Assembly (NCBI RefSeq): GCF_036387535.1
Contig: NZ_DASVTO010000133.1
Location: 3,897 to 67,896, forward strand
From: Sphingomonas_R sp036387535
Lineage (GTDB): Bacteria > Pseudomonadota > Alphaproteobacteria > Sphingomonadales > Sphingomonadaceae
Direction of reading: 5' to 3'
DNA: 64,000 bases
This document shows, in pieces, positions 1 through 7,900 of the stretch (position 1 is its first letter; each line of letters begins with the position of its first letter). Position numbers and translations under genes: made by a program. Under the pieces are notes generated by a model. The model worked only from the letters and a program-made list of their open reading frames with translations. It was not told the origin of the DNA and made no database searches.

Positions 1-20
1 CCGCCCGTTTCCGTGTTCGT

Positions 21-106
21 CACCCCGGCGGATGCCGGGGTCCAGATGCGCGACGCCATGGTCCTTCATGACATCGGCGGGCGTGGATCCCGGCTTTCGC
101 CGGGAT
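21..106. repeat. Paired REP-like palindromes downstream of flgE
   Basis: Two short hairpins lie about 45 bases apart: CCCCGGC-GGAT-GCCGGGG (23-40) and ATCCCGGC-TTTC-GCCGGGAT (87-106), the second followed by GACG. The same ATCCCGGC/GCCGGGAT stem followed by GACG recurs at 39046-39065. This is the layout of dispersed intergenic palindromes (REP/BIME-like). They may also help end transcripts, but no T-run follows either stem. Confidence 0.6.
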
Positions 107-162
107 GACGATCCTTGTGGGATTGCTGATGGCCACCCTGCGCCATCATGGTTAATTAAACC

Positions 163-1458
163 TTAGCTGGTGCGCAGATTGACCGCGATCTGGGTCATCT
201 GGCTGGCGGTATCGATCGCCTTGGCATTTGCCTGGAAGTTGCGTTGCGCGGTGATGAGCGCGACCAGTTCGTCGGTGATGTCGACATTCGACTGTTCCAG
301 CGCGCCCGACTGGATCGCGCCGAGACCGCCGCTGGCGGCCTGGCCCAGCGTGGCCTTGCCCGAATTCTCGCTTTCGACCCAGGCGGCACCGCCGGTCTGA
401 CGCAGTTCTTCGGGGCTGTTGAAGTTGGCGATCGCCAGCTTGCCGAGGATCTTGGTCGTGCCATTGGAATAGCTGGCGGAGATCATGCCGTCCTTGCCGA
501 CCGCGACGCCGCTGAGCTGGCCGGAGGCGAAGCCGTCCTGCTTGAAGGTGCGCAGCGCGAAATTGGCGTTGCTGGCCTTAGAATTGGCATAGTCGACCGT
601 CATCGTGATGCTGGTCGGCAGGCCGTCCGCACCGGTCAAGGTGGTCTTGCCCGGCGTCGTAGGGCCAGTGGGCGCGATCATCGCACCCGTTGCATCGAAC
701 TTCAGCAGGATGGGACCGGAGGGCGGCGTCGCCGCGGCGTTGCCGATTTCGCTGTCGCCGACGTAGGTGCGGGCTTCCCAAGTGGCCGTGAGATTGCCGG
801 CGGTCGCGGATGCGGCGGTGGTGCGGGTGTAGTAGGTGGTCGCCTGGAACGGCGCGCCGGTGTCGTCCATCACCGTGGTTGAGGTGGAGAAATTATAGGT
901 GTTGGGGTTGGCGCGGTCGAAGGTCGCGCTGATGTCCGACGCCGTGCTCGGCATGTTCAGCTGCAGCGACAGCGCGCCAGTCGGCTTGGCTGTGCCTTCG
1001 GCCTCCGATGGGATCTGCAGATTGGTGGTGGTTTCGGCCGATGTCGAGACGACGTTGCCCTGATCATCGACCGGAAGCACCTGCACATAGGCGCCCCGAC
1101 TGTCGGTGACATAGCGGCTGCTGTCGATGCCGAAAGATCCGGCGCGTGTGTAGCTGACCTGGCCGTTGCCGGTCAGGCCTTCCTTGGTGATGAAGAAGCC
1201 CTGGCCGTTGATCTGCACGTCGAGCGCGCGATCGGAGGTCTGGGTGCCGCCCTGCGTGAACTGCTGCGTGATGCTCTTCAGCTGCGTGCCCTGACCCGCG
1301 GTGGCGCCCGACGAATAAGGCGAGGTCGACATGACGTCACCGAACTCCGTGCGGCTCTTCTTGAAGCCGAGCGCGCCGACATTGGCGACGTTGTTGGAGA
1401 TGACCGACAGATCGGTCTGGGCAGCCTTGAGGCCGGACAGGGAGGTGTAAAAGGACAT
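163..1458 (-). CDS. flgE: Flagellar hook protein FlgE
   Basis: Encodes a 431-residue hook protein, the subunit of the flexible joint between basal body and filament. The N-terminus (MSFYTSLSGLKAAQTDLSVI, then SNNVANVGALGFKKSRTEF) is the rod/hook/HAP signature. The C-terminal helix (SNVDITDELVALITAQRNFQ) is equally diagnostic. The middle carries the variable FlgE D2 beta domain. It is last in the visible flgB-C-D-E order on the minus strand, 43 bases after flgD. The length is in the normal FlgE range. A REP-like element follows it, so any flgF/flgG would start beyond the left edge of the window. Confidence 0.96.
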   Translation of the reverse strand: MSFYTSLSGLKAAQTDLSVISNNVANVGALGFKKSRTEFGDVMSTSPYSSGATAGQGTQLKSITQQFTQGGTQTSDRALDVQINGQGFFITKEGLTGNGQVSYTRAGSFGIDSSRYVTDSRGAYVQVLPVDDQGNVVSTSAETTTNLQIPSEAEGTAKPTGALSLQLNMPSTASDISATFDRANPNTYNFSTSTTVMDDTGAPFQATTYYTRTTAASATAGNLTATWEARTYVGDSEIGNAAATPPSGPILLKFDATGAMIAPTGPTTPGKTTLTGADGLPTSITMTVDYANSKASNANFALRTFKQDGFASGQLSGVAVGKDGMISASYSNGTTKILGKLAIANFNSPEELRQTGGAAWVESENSGKATLGQAASGGLGAIQSGALEQSNVDITDELVALITAQRNFQANAKAIDTASQMTQIAVNLRTS

Positions 1459-1501
1459 GGGGGGTCTCCTTGGTCTTCAGGCAAATGGGGAAAAAGAGGG
1501 A

Positions 1502-2173
1502 TCAGCCGAGCTTCAGCGCGGCTTCCGGCGAGATGACGCCGAGCGATGTGACGAGTTTGGTGGCGAGACCGCCGGCGGGCGATTGCACGCCACCGATCAT
1601 GGCCCAGCTGGCGGTGGTGGTGGCCATCGCACCCTTGCTGTCCATGGCCGACACGCTGATCTTCAGCGGGCCGCCGGCATAGAGATTGCCGTCGGCATCC
1701 TTGCCGTCCCACGCGAAAGGCACACTGCCCTTGGGCTGGGCGCCGAAGGTTTCGCTATGCAAAATCTGGCCGCTGCCGTCGATCAGGTTCATCATGACGT
1801 CGCCCGCCGCGGAGGGCAGGGCGATTTCGCCGGCATAGCTGCCGTCGGGGAGCGGGGCGGCGACATCGGACTGGACCAGCGCGGAACGGCCGATCCAGCT
1901 GGCGGCGTCGCCGACGCGCGAGGCGGCGAGATCGTCGCGGATCGTCTTCAGGCTGGCGTTCATTTCCGCCGTGCCGGTGGTGTTCGAGAATTGCGCGAGC
2001 TGCGCCACCATCTGGGTATTGTCCATCGGAGACAGCGGATCCTGCGTCTTCAGCTGGGTCGTGAGCAGCGCCAGAAAGTCGGTCTGGTCGAGATCGCCGG
2101 TCTGCTTCTTCTTGTTCGCAGTGGATGTTTCCAGCGCCAGCGTGCTGGTGTTGGTGGCCGATACGGTGCTCAT
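1502..2173 (-). CDS. flgD: Hook-capping protein FlgD
   Basis: A 223-residue scaffold that caps the growing hook and allows FlgE to polymerise. The family signature is near the N-terminus: LDQTDFLALLTTQLKTQDPL, then MDNTQMVAQLAQFSN, about residues 27-63. The C-terminal part has the FlgD Ig-like/Tudor fold with FAWDGKDADGNLYAGG. The start ATG overlaps the end of flgC by 4 bases, so translation is probably coupled. The length is normal and nothing is missing. Confidence 0.95.
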   Translation of the reverse strand: MSTVSATNTSTLALETSTANKKKQTGDLDQTDFLALLTTQLKTQDPLSPMDNTQMVAQLAQFSNTTGTAEMNASLKTIRDDLAASRVGDAASWIGRSALVQSDVAAPLPDGSYAGEIALPSAAGDVMMNLIDGSGQILHSETFGAQPKGSVPFAWDGKDADGNLYAGGPLKISVSAMDSKGAMATTTASWAMIGGVQSPAGGLATKLVTSLGVISPEAALKLG

Positions 2174-2574
2174 TTGCCGATCCTCAGCGTGTCTAGGGTA
2201 AGGGATTTCGCGGTCTGCATGACCTGGACGTTGTTCTGATACTGGCGCGCGGTCTCCATCATCTCGACCATCTCCGCCGCGCTATCGACGGCGGCATCCC
2301 AGACATCGCCGTTCTTGTCGGCGAGGGGATGATCCGGTGCGTGGCGGCGGATGGGATCGGCCGATGCGGTGACGATGCGCTCGACCTTCACGGTCGCAAT
2401 GCCGGGGCTTTCGTTGACGGCGGTGAAGATCGGCTTGATCGAACGGAACGCGGCTTCCTTCGACCCCGCGACCGTTCCGGCATTGGCCAGGTTGGAGGCG
2501 GTGGTGTTGAGGCGCAGCATCTGCGCGGACATGGCGCGCCCGGCGATGTCGTAGACGGACAGTGGACCGGCCAT
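2170..2574 (-). CDS. flgC: Proximal rod protein FlgC
   Basis: A 134-residue component of the proximal rod. The N-terminal MLRLNTTASNLANAGTV stretch and the C-terminal helix (AAEMVEMMETARQYQNNVQV) are the conserved parts that pack in the rod. The gene lies directly between flgB (3-base gap) and flgD (4-base overlap). The sequence VERIVTASADPIRRHAPDHP in the middle matches the usual FlgC segment around a conserved Pro and Asp. The length is typical. Confidence 0.95.
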   Translation of the reverse strand: MAGPLSVYDIAGRAMSAQMLRLNTTASNLANAGTVAGSKEAAFRSIKPIFTAVNESPGIATVKVERIVTASADPIRRHAPDHPLADKNGDVWDAAVDSAAEMVEMMETARQYQNNVQVMQTAKSLTLDTLRIGK

Positions 2575-2577
2575 GGT

Positions 2578-2931
2578 TTATTCCCCCCGCAGCGCGGACA
2601 TGATGGTGGAGATGCGGCCTTCCAGGAAGGACAGCGTCGTCTTGTACTTCACGGCATTTTCGGCGAACGCCGTCTGCTCCGTGGTGAGTTCGACGGTGTT
2701 GCCGTCCAGCGAGGTTTCGAGCGGGATCCGGTATTTGACCGAGGCGTCCATCGCGGCGGTCGGGGTGGACCCGTCCTGCGCCGCGCTGAGCGCCTTGCCG
2801 AAATCGATATCGCGCGCCTTGTAGCCCGGGGTCGCGGCGTTCGCGATATTGGACGCCAGCATCTCCAGACGCTTGCTGCGCAGTTCGAGGGCATTGCCGT
2901 GAACGCCGAAGAGCGGATCGTTGCCGGCCAT
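2578..2931 (-). CDS. flgB: Flagellar rod protein FlgB
   Basis: A 117-residue rod protein and first gene of the flgBCDE unit. It shows the LEMLASNIANAATPGYKARD signature and a C-terminal helix beginning around residue 75 (ELTTEQTAFAENAVKYKTTL). I place the start at 2931 (MAGNDPLF), because an AAGGGA ribosome-binding site lies just upstream. An in-frame ATG at 2988 would add 19 residues unlike any FlgB. A strong sigma-54 promoter match lies about 85 bases upstream, so the operon is probably an early (class II) flagellar unit. Confidence 0.94.
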   Translation of the reverse strand: MAGNDPLFGVHGNALELRSKRLEMLASNIANAATPGYKARDIDFGKALSAAQDGSTPTAAMDASVKYRIPLETSLDGNTVELTTEQTAFAENAVKYKTTLSFLEGRISTIMSALRGE

Positions 2932-3016
2932 GTCGTTCCCTTTCTTCCTAAAGTTTGGTGCGGTGGGGTCGTAACCGGGTCTGAGCATTCCCGATCAGAC
3001 TGGATGCGGACGGATA

Positions 3017-3032
3017 TGCATGGGTCATGCCA
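3017..3032 (-). promoter_or_regulatory. Sigma-54 promoter for flgBCDE
   Basis: The minus strand reads TGGCATGACCCATGCA, with GG and GC separated by exactly 10 bases. Only one position of the -12 TTGC box differs from consensus. It points to flgB with about 75 bases of leader, consistent with control by RpoN and the activator encoded at 18902. Confidence 0.72.
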
Positions 3033-3178
3033 AATCCGTTCGGATCGGTTCGAATCGCGGGCGGACAAAGGTCTGCCGCTTGACCGGCACGGTTTTGCCG
3101 GGGTGCGGCAAGACATTGCCGGTCCTTGCCGGGCGGCAATGGTGACGCAGCGTGGTGCAGTGTGACGAGGGGTGGGCG

Positions 3179-3859
3179 ATGGAGTTCATGGAAACGGCCG
3201 GCCGCTTCGTCGATCCGGTGGCGATCGCCATCGTGTTCGGCGGCGCGTTCGGTGTCGCGGTGCTGCGTTCGACGCGCGCGGACATCGCGGCGGCGTTCGG
3301 AGCGCTGCGCCAGCTGCTGCGCGCCGATCCGGCCGCCGACGCGCTGGCCGCGCGGCTGGCGATCGGGCGGATCGAGGCCATTGCGGAACTGCGCACGATC
3401 GCCTGCGCAGACCGGGTGAAGACGACGGGCCTGTTCCTGCGCCGCGCGGCCGTGCACCTGGCCGATGCGAAGACCGCAACCGGCTTCGCGCTGTGGGCGG
3501 AGGACGAGATGGCCGGAATGCGGGCGCGGCATGAACGCGCGGCCGGCGTGTGGCGCGCGATCGCCGACGCCGCGCCGGCGATGGGCATGGTCGGGACCGT
3601 CGTGGCGCTGGTGCGGATGTTTTCGGTAATGGACGACGTCGCCAGCCTGGGGCCGGCGATGGCGATCGCGATGCTGACCACGCTGTACGGGCTGATCCTG
3701 GGCAATGCCATCGCCGGGCCGATCGCGGCGCGGCTGGAACGATTGTCCGAAGAGGAGGCCGCCTGGCGTGGCTGGGCGCTCAACCGCATGACGTTGCTGG
3801 CGCAGGCCGAACTGGATGGTGGGCCGGCGCGGGTGCCGTCGCTGCGCGTCGTCGCATGA
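3179..3859 (+). CDS. MotA/PomA-like stator subunit lacking TM1
   Basis: A 226-residue MotA/TolQ/ExbB-family protein. The stretch AIADAAPAMGMVGTVVALVR and then GPAMAIAMLTTLYGLILGN (about residues 127-176) are the last two membrane helices of PomA/MotA. The hydrophobic segment at 12-30 (DPVAIAIVFGGAFGVAV) lines up with the second helix of PomA, so the usual first helix is absent and only three membrane segments remain. Start ATG 3179 has GAGGGG upstream. A GTG at 3152 would add nine residues and still no helix. It overlaps the MotB-like gene by 4 bases, so the pair is very likely a stator. It could be an accessory stator rather than the main one. Confidence 0.82.
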   Translation: MEFMETAGRFVDPVAIAIVFGGAFGVAVLRSTRADIAAAFGALRQLLRADPAADALAARLAIGRIEAIAELRTIACADRVKTTGLFLRRAAVHLADAKTATGFALWAEDEMAGMRARHERAAGVWRAIADAAPAMGMVGTVVALVRMFSVMDDVASLGPAMAIAMLTTLYGLILGNAIAGPIAARLERLSEEEAAWRGWALNRMTLLAQAELDGGPARVPSLRVVA

Positions 3860-4317
3860 AGGCGTTGACCAATTCACGCTGGGCGTTGAGCTTTGCCGAT
3901 CTATGCCTGGTCTTGCTGGGTTTCTTCATCATCCTGCAGGCGCATTCCGCCGACCGCGGCCGGGTGGTGGACAGCGTACGCGGCGCGTTCCAGGCGAAGG
4001 GCGCTGCCCCCGCAAGCTATGCGTCCGCGGCGCTGTTCCAGCCGGGCGAAGCGGTGTTCCGTGGCGATGCCGCCGCGCCGCTGGTCGCCATCGGCCGGCG
4101 GGCGGCGGCGGACGGGCGGCGCGTGACCGTCACCAGCACCGGCGCCGACCGGCTGACCCGCCGCTATGACGGCTGGGAACTGGCCGCCGCGCGCACCGCC
4201 GCGGTGGCGCGGGCGGTGGGATCGGGGGGATTGCCGGCCGACCGCATCGATATGGCAATGGTGCCCGTTCCAGGCCCCGGTACGCGCGGGCAGCGGATCC
4301 AGATCCTGCCGCGGTGA
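3856..4317 (+). CDS. Short MotB-like stator subunit
   Basis: A 153-residue protein with one membrane helix at about residues 13-31 (FADLCLVLLGFFIILQAHS). Asp15 sits where MotB carries its ion-binding aspartate. The C-terminal 95 residues look like a compact OmpA domain: GEAVFRGDAAAPL, then GWELAAARTAAVARAV. The usual GHTD peptidoglycan signature is replaced by STGAD, and the protein is about half the normal MotB length, with little linker or plug. Its ATGA start overlaps the MotA-like stop. It probably forms the channel with that protein, but its anchoring to the wall must differ or be weak. Confidence 0.78.
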   Translation: MKALTNSRWALSFADLCLVLLGFFIILQAHSADRGRVVDSVRGAFQAKGAAPASYASAALFQPGEAVFRGDAAAPLVAIGRRAAADGRRVTVTSTGADRLTRRYDGWELAAARTAAVARAVGSGGLPADRIDMAMVPVPGPGTRGQRIQILPR

Positions 4318-4363
4318 CGCCCCCCATCCCTAGCATGCCGGAATGGCACGGGATTTTACGCGC

Positions 4364-4379
4364 TGGCACCATTATTGCT
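4364..4379 (+). promoter_or_regulatory. Sigma-54 promoter for flgA
   Basis: TGGCACCATTATTGCT is a full match to the -24/-12 consensus, with GG-N10-GC. The expected start point is about 12 bases downstream, near 4391, giving a leader of roughly 25 bases to the flgA ATG at 4415. Confidence 0.82.
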
Positions 4380-4414
4380 TAGACGCGCCGGAACATGTCC
4401 GGAGTCCGACATCC

Positions 4415-4960
4415 ATGAAACTGATCCTCGCTTTGTCCGTGCTGTCGCTGTCCACCGCGGCAGGGGCGGAGACGTTCCAGGACCTGGCGGCGGTCGAACG
4501 CGCGGTGGTGATCGCCGCAGGGGCGGACATCGGCGATCCTGGCGGACCGGTGGCACCGGTGGATCGACGGCTGAAGCTGGCGCAATGCCCGAAACTGGCG
4601 GTCGATCCGGTCTGGATGAACGCGCTGACGGTCCGCTGTCCAGCGATCGGCTGGCGGTTGCGCGTGCCCCTGTCCCCCGGCGGGCGCCCGACGGAGACGG
4701 CGGCCATGGCGGCGTCGACACCGACGGCGATGCAGGCCGTCAGCTATCGCCCCGCCCCGCGGGCAGAGCCGGTGATCCGGCGCGGCGATCCCGTCGACCT
4801 GATCGCGGGGTCGGACAGCTTTCAGGTCAGCACCGCCGCGGTGGCGCAGGAGGATGGCGCGCCGGGCGGCCGGATCCGGGTCAAGACCGATGGGAAAGCG
4901 GGCATCATCCTGGCGGAAGTCGTCGGTGAGGGGCGGGTCCGCATATCGGGATTTAACTGA
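4415..4960 (+). CDS. flgA: P-ring assembly chaperone FlgA
   Basis: A 181-residue periplasmic protein that helps FlgI assemble into the P ring. It has a clear signal peptide (MKLILALSVLSLSTAAGA) and a C-terminal SAF-type domain. That domain carries VIRRGDPVDLIAGSDSFQVS and the last segment GGRIRVKTDGKAGIILAEVV, both typical of FlgA. I chose the ATG at 4415, not the in-frame 4343, because only 4415 gives a signal peptide and it falls downstream of the sigma-54 site. It is shorter than E. coli FlgA (219 residues), with a reduced N-terminal part. The flgM promoter overlaps its last codons. Confidence 0.88.
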   Translation: MKLILALSVLSLSTAAGAETFQDLAAVERAVVIAAGADIGDPGGPVAPVDRRLKLAQCPKLAVDPVWMNALTVRCPAIGWRLRVPLSPGGRPTETAAMAASTPTAMQAVSYRPAPRAEPVIRRGDPVDLIAGSDSFQVSTAAVAQEDGAPGGRIRVKTDGKAGIILAEVVGEGRVRISGFN

Positions 4961-4979
4961 TCGGCAATGCAGCCGTTAA
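4953..4979 (+). promoter_or_regulatory. Sigma-28 promoter for flgM
   Basis: TTAA, 15 bases, then GCCGTTAA closely matches the FliA consensus TAAA-N15-GCCGATAA. It overlaps the flgA stop codon and lies about 50 bases upstream of the flgM ATG at 5030. It supports class III expression of the anti-sigma factor and argues against an flgM start at 4967, which would lie inside the promoter. Confidence 0.75.
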
Positions 4980-5029
4980 GAGCTATGAAGTCCTTGACCA
5001 GAATGGCCGGGACAGTGGGACGATCGACG

Positions 5030-5308
5030 ATGATCAACAGTATCGGAACCCCGCCGAACGGGCGTCTGAACAGCACGCGGAGCGCCGTGGCGCCCGTCAC
5101 TTCGGTCACGAACGCGCCCAGCGCGCTGCCTGACGCGGAGATCACCGGCCCCACGATCGCGGCCGACATGGTCGTGGCGCTGGGCCCGCCGGTCGACATG
5201 AAGAAGATCGAAGCGATCCGCACGGCGATTGCGGAGGGCCGGTACAACGTCGATCCGCAGGCGATTGCCGCGAAGATGGTCGATCAGGATATCCCGGAAC
5301 AGTCGTGA
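5030..5308 (+). CDS. flgM: Anti-sigma-28 factor FlgM
   Basis: A 92-residue inhibitor of FliA, normally exported through the completed hook. The N-terminus MINSIGTPPNGR and the C-terminal sigma-binding helices (VDMKKIEAIRTAIAEGRYNV, then DPQAIAAKMV) match the family. The start at 5030 is supported by the promoter placed just upstream. It overlaps the flgN-like gene by 4 bases (GTGA). The middle is Ala/Thr/Pro-rich and looks disordered, as expected for an exported, natively unfolded protein. Confidence 0.9.
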   Translation: MINSIGTPPNGRLNSTRSAVAPVTSVTNAPSALPDAEITGPTIAADMVVALGPPVDMKKIEAIRTAIAEGRYNVDPQAIAAKMVDQDIPEQS

Positions 5309-5634
5309 GCGAGGCGGCTCTCCAAACCCTGGCGGATGCGCAACTGGCGTTGATCGCCGCGCTGGACGCCGGCGATGCGGACGAAGTCGGGATCGCCACG
5401 GCGGCGGTCGACGCGGCGCTGACCGGCGTGCGGGCCGTTGGCGGATGGCGCGATCGCCGTGACCTGATCGAGCAGCTGGAGCTGATCCTGAAGCGCAGCG
5501 AGGCGGGGCGGATCCGCGCGCTGTATCACCGCGAGCGTGCGCGCCGCGACCTGTCCGCCGTCGCGATGCTGCGGCGCCCCGTGGCGGTGGCGGGCTATGG
5601 CCCAACCGGCCGGTTCCGGCTGGATACATTCTAG
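5305..5634 (+). CDS. flgN: FlgN-like flagellar export chaperone
   Basis: A 109-residue, largely helical protein with a GTG start overlapping the flgM stop. Position after flgM is the classic place for flgN, whose product chaperones the hook-filament junction proteins FlgK and FlgL. Sequence support is limited: heptad-like helices (ALQTLADAQLALIAALDAG, then DLIEQLELILKRSEAGRIRA) and no catalytic motif. It is shorter than enterobacterial FlgN (about 140). Function is inferred mainly from context. Confidence 0.6.
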   Translation: MSEAALQTLADAQLALIAALDAGDADEVGIATAAVDAALTGVRAVGGWRDRRDLIEQLELILKRSEAGRIRALYHRERARRDLSAVAMLRRPVAVAGYGPTGRFRLDTF

Positions 5635-5668
5635 CGACTGCGCGGTGGCGCCTGCGGGCGCCTGATCC

Positions 5669-5684
5669 TGGCATGATATTTGCT
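5669..5684 (+). promoter_or_regulatory. Sigma-54 promoter for flhA-fliA
   Basis: TGGCATGATATTTGCT fits the -24/-12 consensus throughout, with GG-N10-GC. The predicted start point near 5696 leaves a short leader containing an AGGAG ribosome-binding site before the GTG of flhA at 5714. Confidence 0.82.
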
Positions 5685-5713
5685 ATGTACGTGCTCGACA
5701 GGAGAGCGCGACA

Positions 5714-7846
5714 GTGGCGACCAAAGCGATCAACAAGGCAGTGTGGTTAAGCGCGGGCAAGGGCGCGATCCTGCCCTTTGCGACATTGATGCTGGTGGGC
5801 CTGATGGTCGTGCCGGTTCCGGCAGGGCTGCTGGATGTCGGCTTCATCGCCAATATCATGATCTCGCTGGCGGTGCTGATGGTGTCGTTGAACGTCACCA
5901 AGCCGCTGGACTTCTCCTCCTTTCCCACCGTCCTGCTGTTCACCACGCTGCTGCGACTGGCCCTGAACGTCGCATCGACGCGCGTGGTGCTGGTCAACGG
6001 GCATGAGGGCGAGGCGGCTGCCGGGCATGTGATCGAGGCGTTCGGGTCGTTCCTGATCGGCGGTGACTATGCGGTCGGTCTGTTCGTGTTCATGATCCTG
6101 ATGATCATCAACCTGGTCGTGATCACCAAGGGCGCGGGCCGCGTGTCCGAAGTGTCGGCGCGTTTCACGCTGGACGCGATGCCCGGCAAGCAGATGGCGA
6201 TCGACGCCGACCTGAACGCCGGCCTGCTGACCCCGGAAGAAGCCAAGCTGCGCCGCCAGGAAGTGGCGACCGAAGCCGATTTCTACGGTTCGATGGACGG
6301 TGCATCCAAATTCGTGAAGGGCGATGCCGTCGCCGGCGTCATGATCCTGATCGTCAACATCCTGGGCGGGCTGGTGCTGGGCGTGGTGAGCCACGGACTC
6401 AGCGTCGGCGAAGCGGCGCAGACCTATATCCTGCTGGCGATCGGCGACGCGCTGGTCGCGCAGGTGCCGGCGCTGCTGCTGTCGATCGCGGCCGCCGCGA
6501 TCGTGACGCGCGTGTCCTCGCCGCTCGACCTGTCGGGGCAGATCACCAGCCAGTTCGCGTCGATGAAGGCGTGGGTGCCGGTGTCGGGCATATTGGCGAT
6601 CCTGGGCCTGACGCCCGGCATGCCGCATTTCATCATCCTGCCGGCGGCGGCGATCGCCGGCTACATCGCCTGGCAGTTGCGGACGCGGAAGGCCGCGATC
6701 GTCACCGCCGGGGCCGAGGATGTCGCCGCGAAGACCGCGGCCCCGGCCAGCATCGGCTGGGACGAGGTGTCGGACGGCGCCGCGCTGACCCTGGAACTGG
6801 GTTATGGCCTGGTGTCGATGGTCGACGAGCGCAAGGGCGCGCCGCTGATGGCGCGGATCACCGGCATTCGTCGCCAGCTGAGCCGCGACCTGGGCTTCGT
6901 GGTGCCGCTGGTACGGGTGCGCGACAATCTGACGCTGTCGCCCAATGCCTATCGGATCACGGTGGCGGGTGTCATCGTGGGCGAGGACGAGGTGTGGCCC
7001 GACGAGCTGCTGGCGCTGGACAGCGGCGCGCTGGAAGGCACGATTCCGGGTCGCGACGTGCGCGATCCGAGTTTCGGGCTGGAAGCGGTGTGGATCACCG
7101 CCGACCGCCGCAACGAGGCGGTGATCGCCGGCTATACCGTCGTCGATCCGGCCACCGTCATCGCGACGCACCTGAACCAGATGATCATCGGCGGGGCCGC
7201 GGACCTGTTCGGCATGGACGAGGCGCAATCGCTGCTGGACGCGCTGAAGGAGAATTCGCCGCAGCTGGTCGCGAACCTGACGCCAAACCCGTTGCCGCTG
7301 GCGTCGATCACGATGCTGTGCCGCGCGTTGCTGGCCGAGGGCGTGCCGTTGAAGGATTTCCGCCGGATCGCGGAAGCGATGGCGGATGCCGCGCGGACCG
7401 AAACCGGCGCCGATGCGCTGGTGGAGGCGGTGCGGGCGCGGATCGGTGCGATCATCATCCAGGTGCTGGTGCCGGTGAAGATGCCGTTGCCGGTCATCAC
7501 GCTGGATCCGGGACTGGAATCGCTGTTGACGCAGGCGGTGCGGGCGGGCCCCGGCGCGAGCCATCCGTTCGAGCCGGCACTGGCGGCACGCATCGTGCAG
7601 ACGATCAGCGAAGCCGCGTTGCCGCTGGCCAACGAAGCGCGCCGGTTCGCGATCGTGACGTCACCGATTGCGCGGCGTGCGCTGGGCCGGTTGCTGCGCC
7701 CGCATCTGGCGGAAACGCCGGTGCTGAGTTTCCTGGAGATTCCCGACGGCAAGCCGGTCGAGGTCGTCGCGATCGTCGGCGGCACGGCGCCGCAGCCACA
7801 GGGGCGCGCTACCGCCAGTCAGGCGCAGCCGGAAATGGCATATTGA
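5714..7846 (+). CDS. flhA: Flagellar export gate protein FlhA
   Basis: A 710-residue inner-membrane component of the flagellar type III export gate. The N-terminal half has about eight membrane helices and the FHIPEP signature (RFTLDAMPGKQMAIDADLNA, about residues 150-170). The C-terminal cytoplasmic half docks export substrates and chaperones. It starts with GTG behind AGGAG. fliA follows after a 54-base gap, and no flhF or flhG lies between them, unlike the arrangement in many polar flagellates. Full length, no defects seen. Confidence 0.97.
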   Translation: MATKAINKAVWLSAGKGAILPFATLMLVGLMVVPVPAGLLDVGFIANIMISLAVLMVSLNVTKPLDFSSFPTVLLFTTLLRLALNVASTRVVLVNGHEGEAAAGHVIEAFGSFLIGGDYAVGLFVFMILMIINLVVITKGAGRVSEVSARFTLDAMPGKQMAIDADLNAGLLTPEEAKLRRQEVATEADFYGSMDGASKFVKGDAVAGVMILIVNILGGLVLGVVSHGLSVGEAAQTYILLAIGDALVAQVPALLLSIAAAAIVTRVSSPLDLSGQITSQFASMKAWVPVSGILAILGLTPGMPHFIILPAAAIAGYIAWQLRTRKAAIVTAGAEDVAAKTAAPASIGWDEVSDGAALTLELGYGLVSMVDERKGAPLMARITGIRRQLSRDLGFVVPLVRVRDNLTLSPNAYRITVAGVIVGEDEVWPDELLALDSGALEGTIPGRDVRDPSFGLEAVWITADRRNEAVIAGYTVVDPATVIATHLNQMIIGGAADLFGMDEAQSLLDALKENSPQLVANLTPNPLPLASITMLCRALLAEGVPLKDFRRIAEAMADAARTETGADALVEAVRARIGAIIIQVLVPVKMPLPVITLDPGLESLLTQAVRAGPGASHPFEPALAARIVQTISEAALPLANEARRFAIVTSPIARRALGRLLRPHLAETPVLSFLEIPDGKPVEVVAIVGGTAPQPQGRATASQAQPEMAY

Positions 7847-7900
7847 TGCGCCGGCGAGCAGGATTGACCCGTTTTCCGAACCCCGAACAGGACGCAGTGT

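Noticed and set aside
3083..3097. Sigma-54-like sequence CGGCACGGTTTTGCC before the motA-like gene
   Set aside because: Spacing between GG and GC is 9, not 10, and it lies in a stretch with several similar GCCGG repeats.
5747..7564. Long minus-strand open frame opposite flhA
   Set aside because: Antisense to a complete FlhA. The product is repetitive Arg/His/Gln without motifs.
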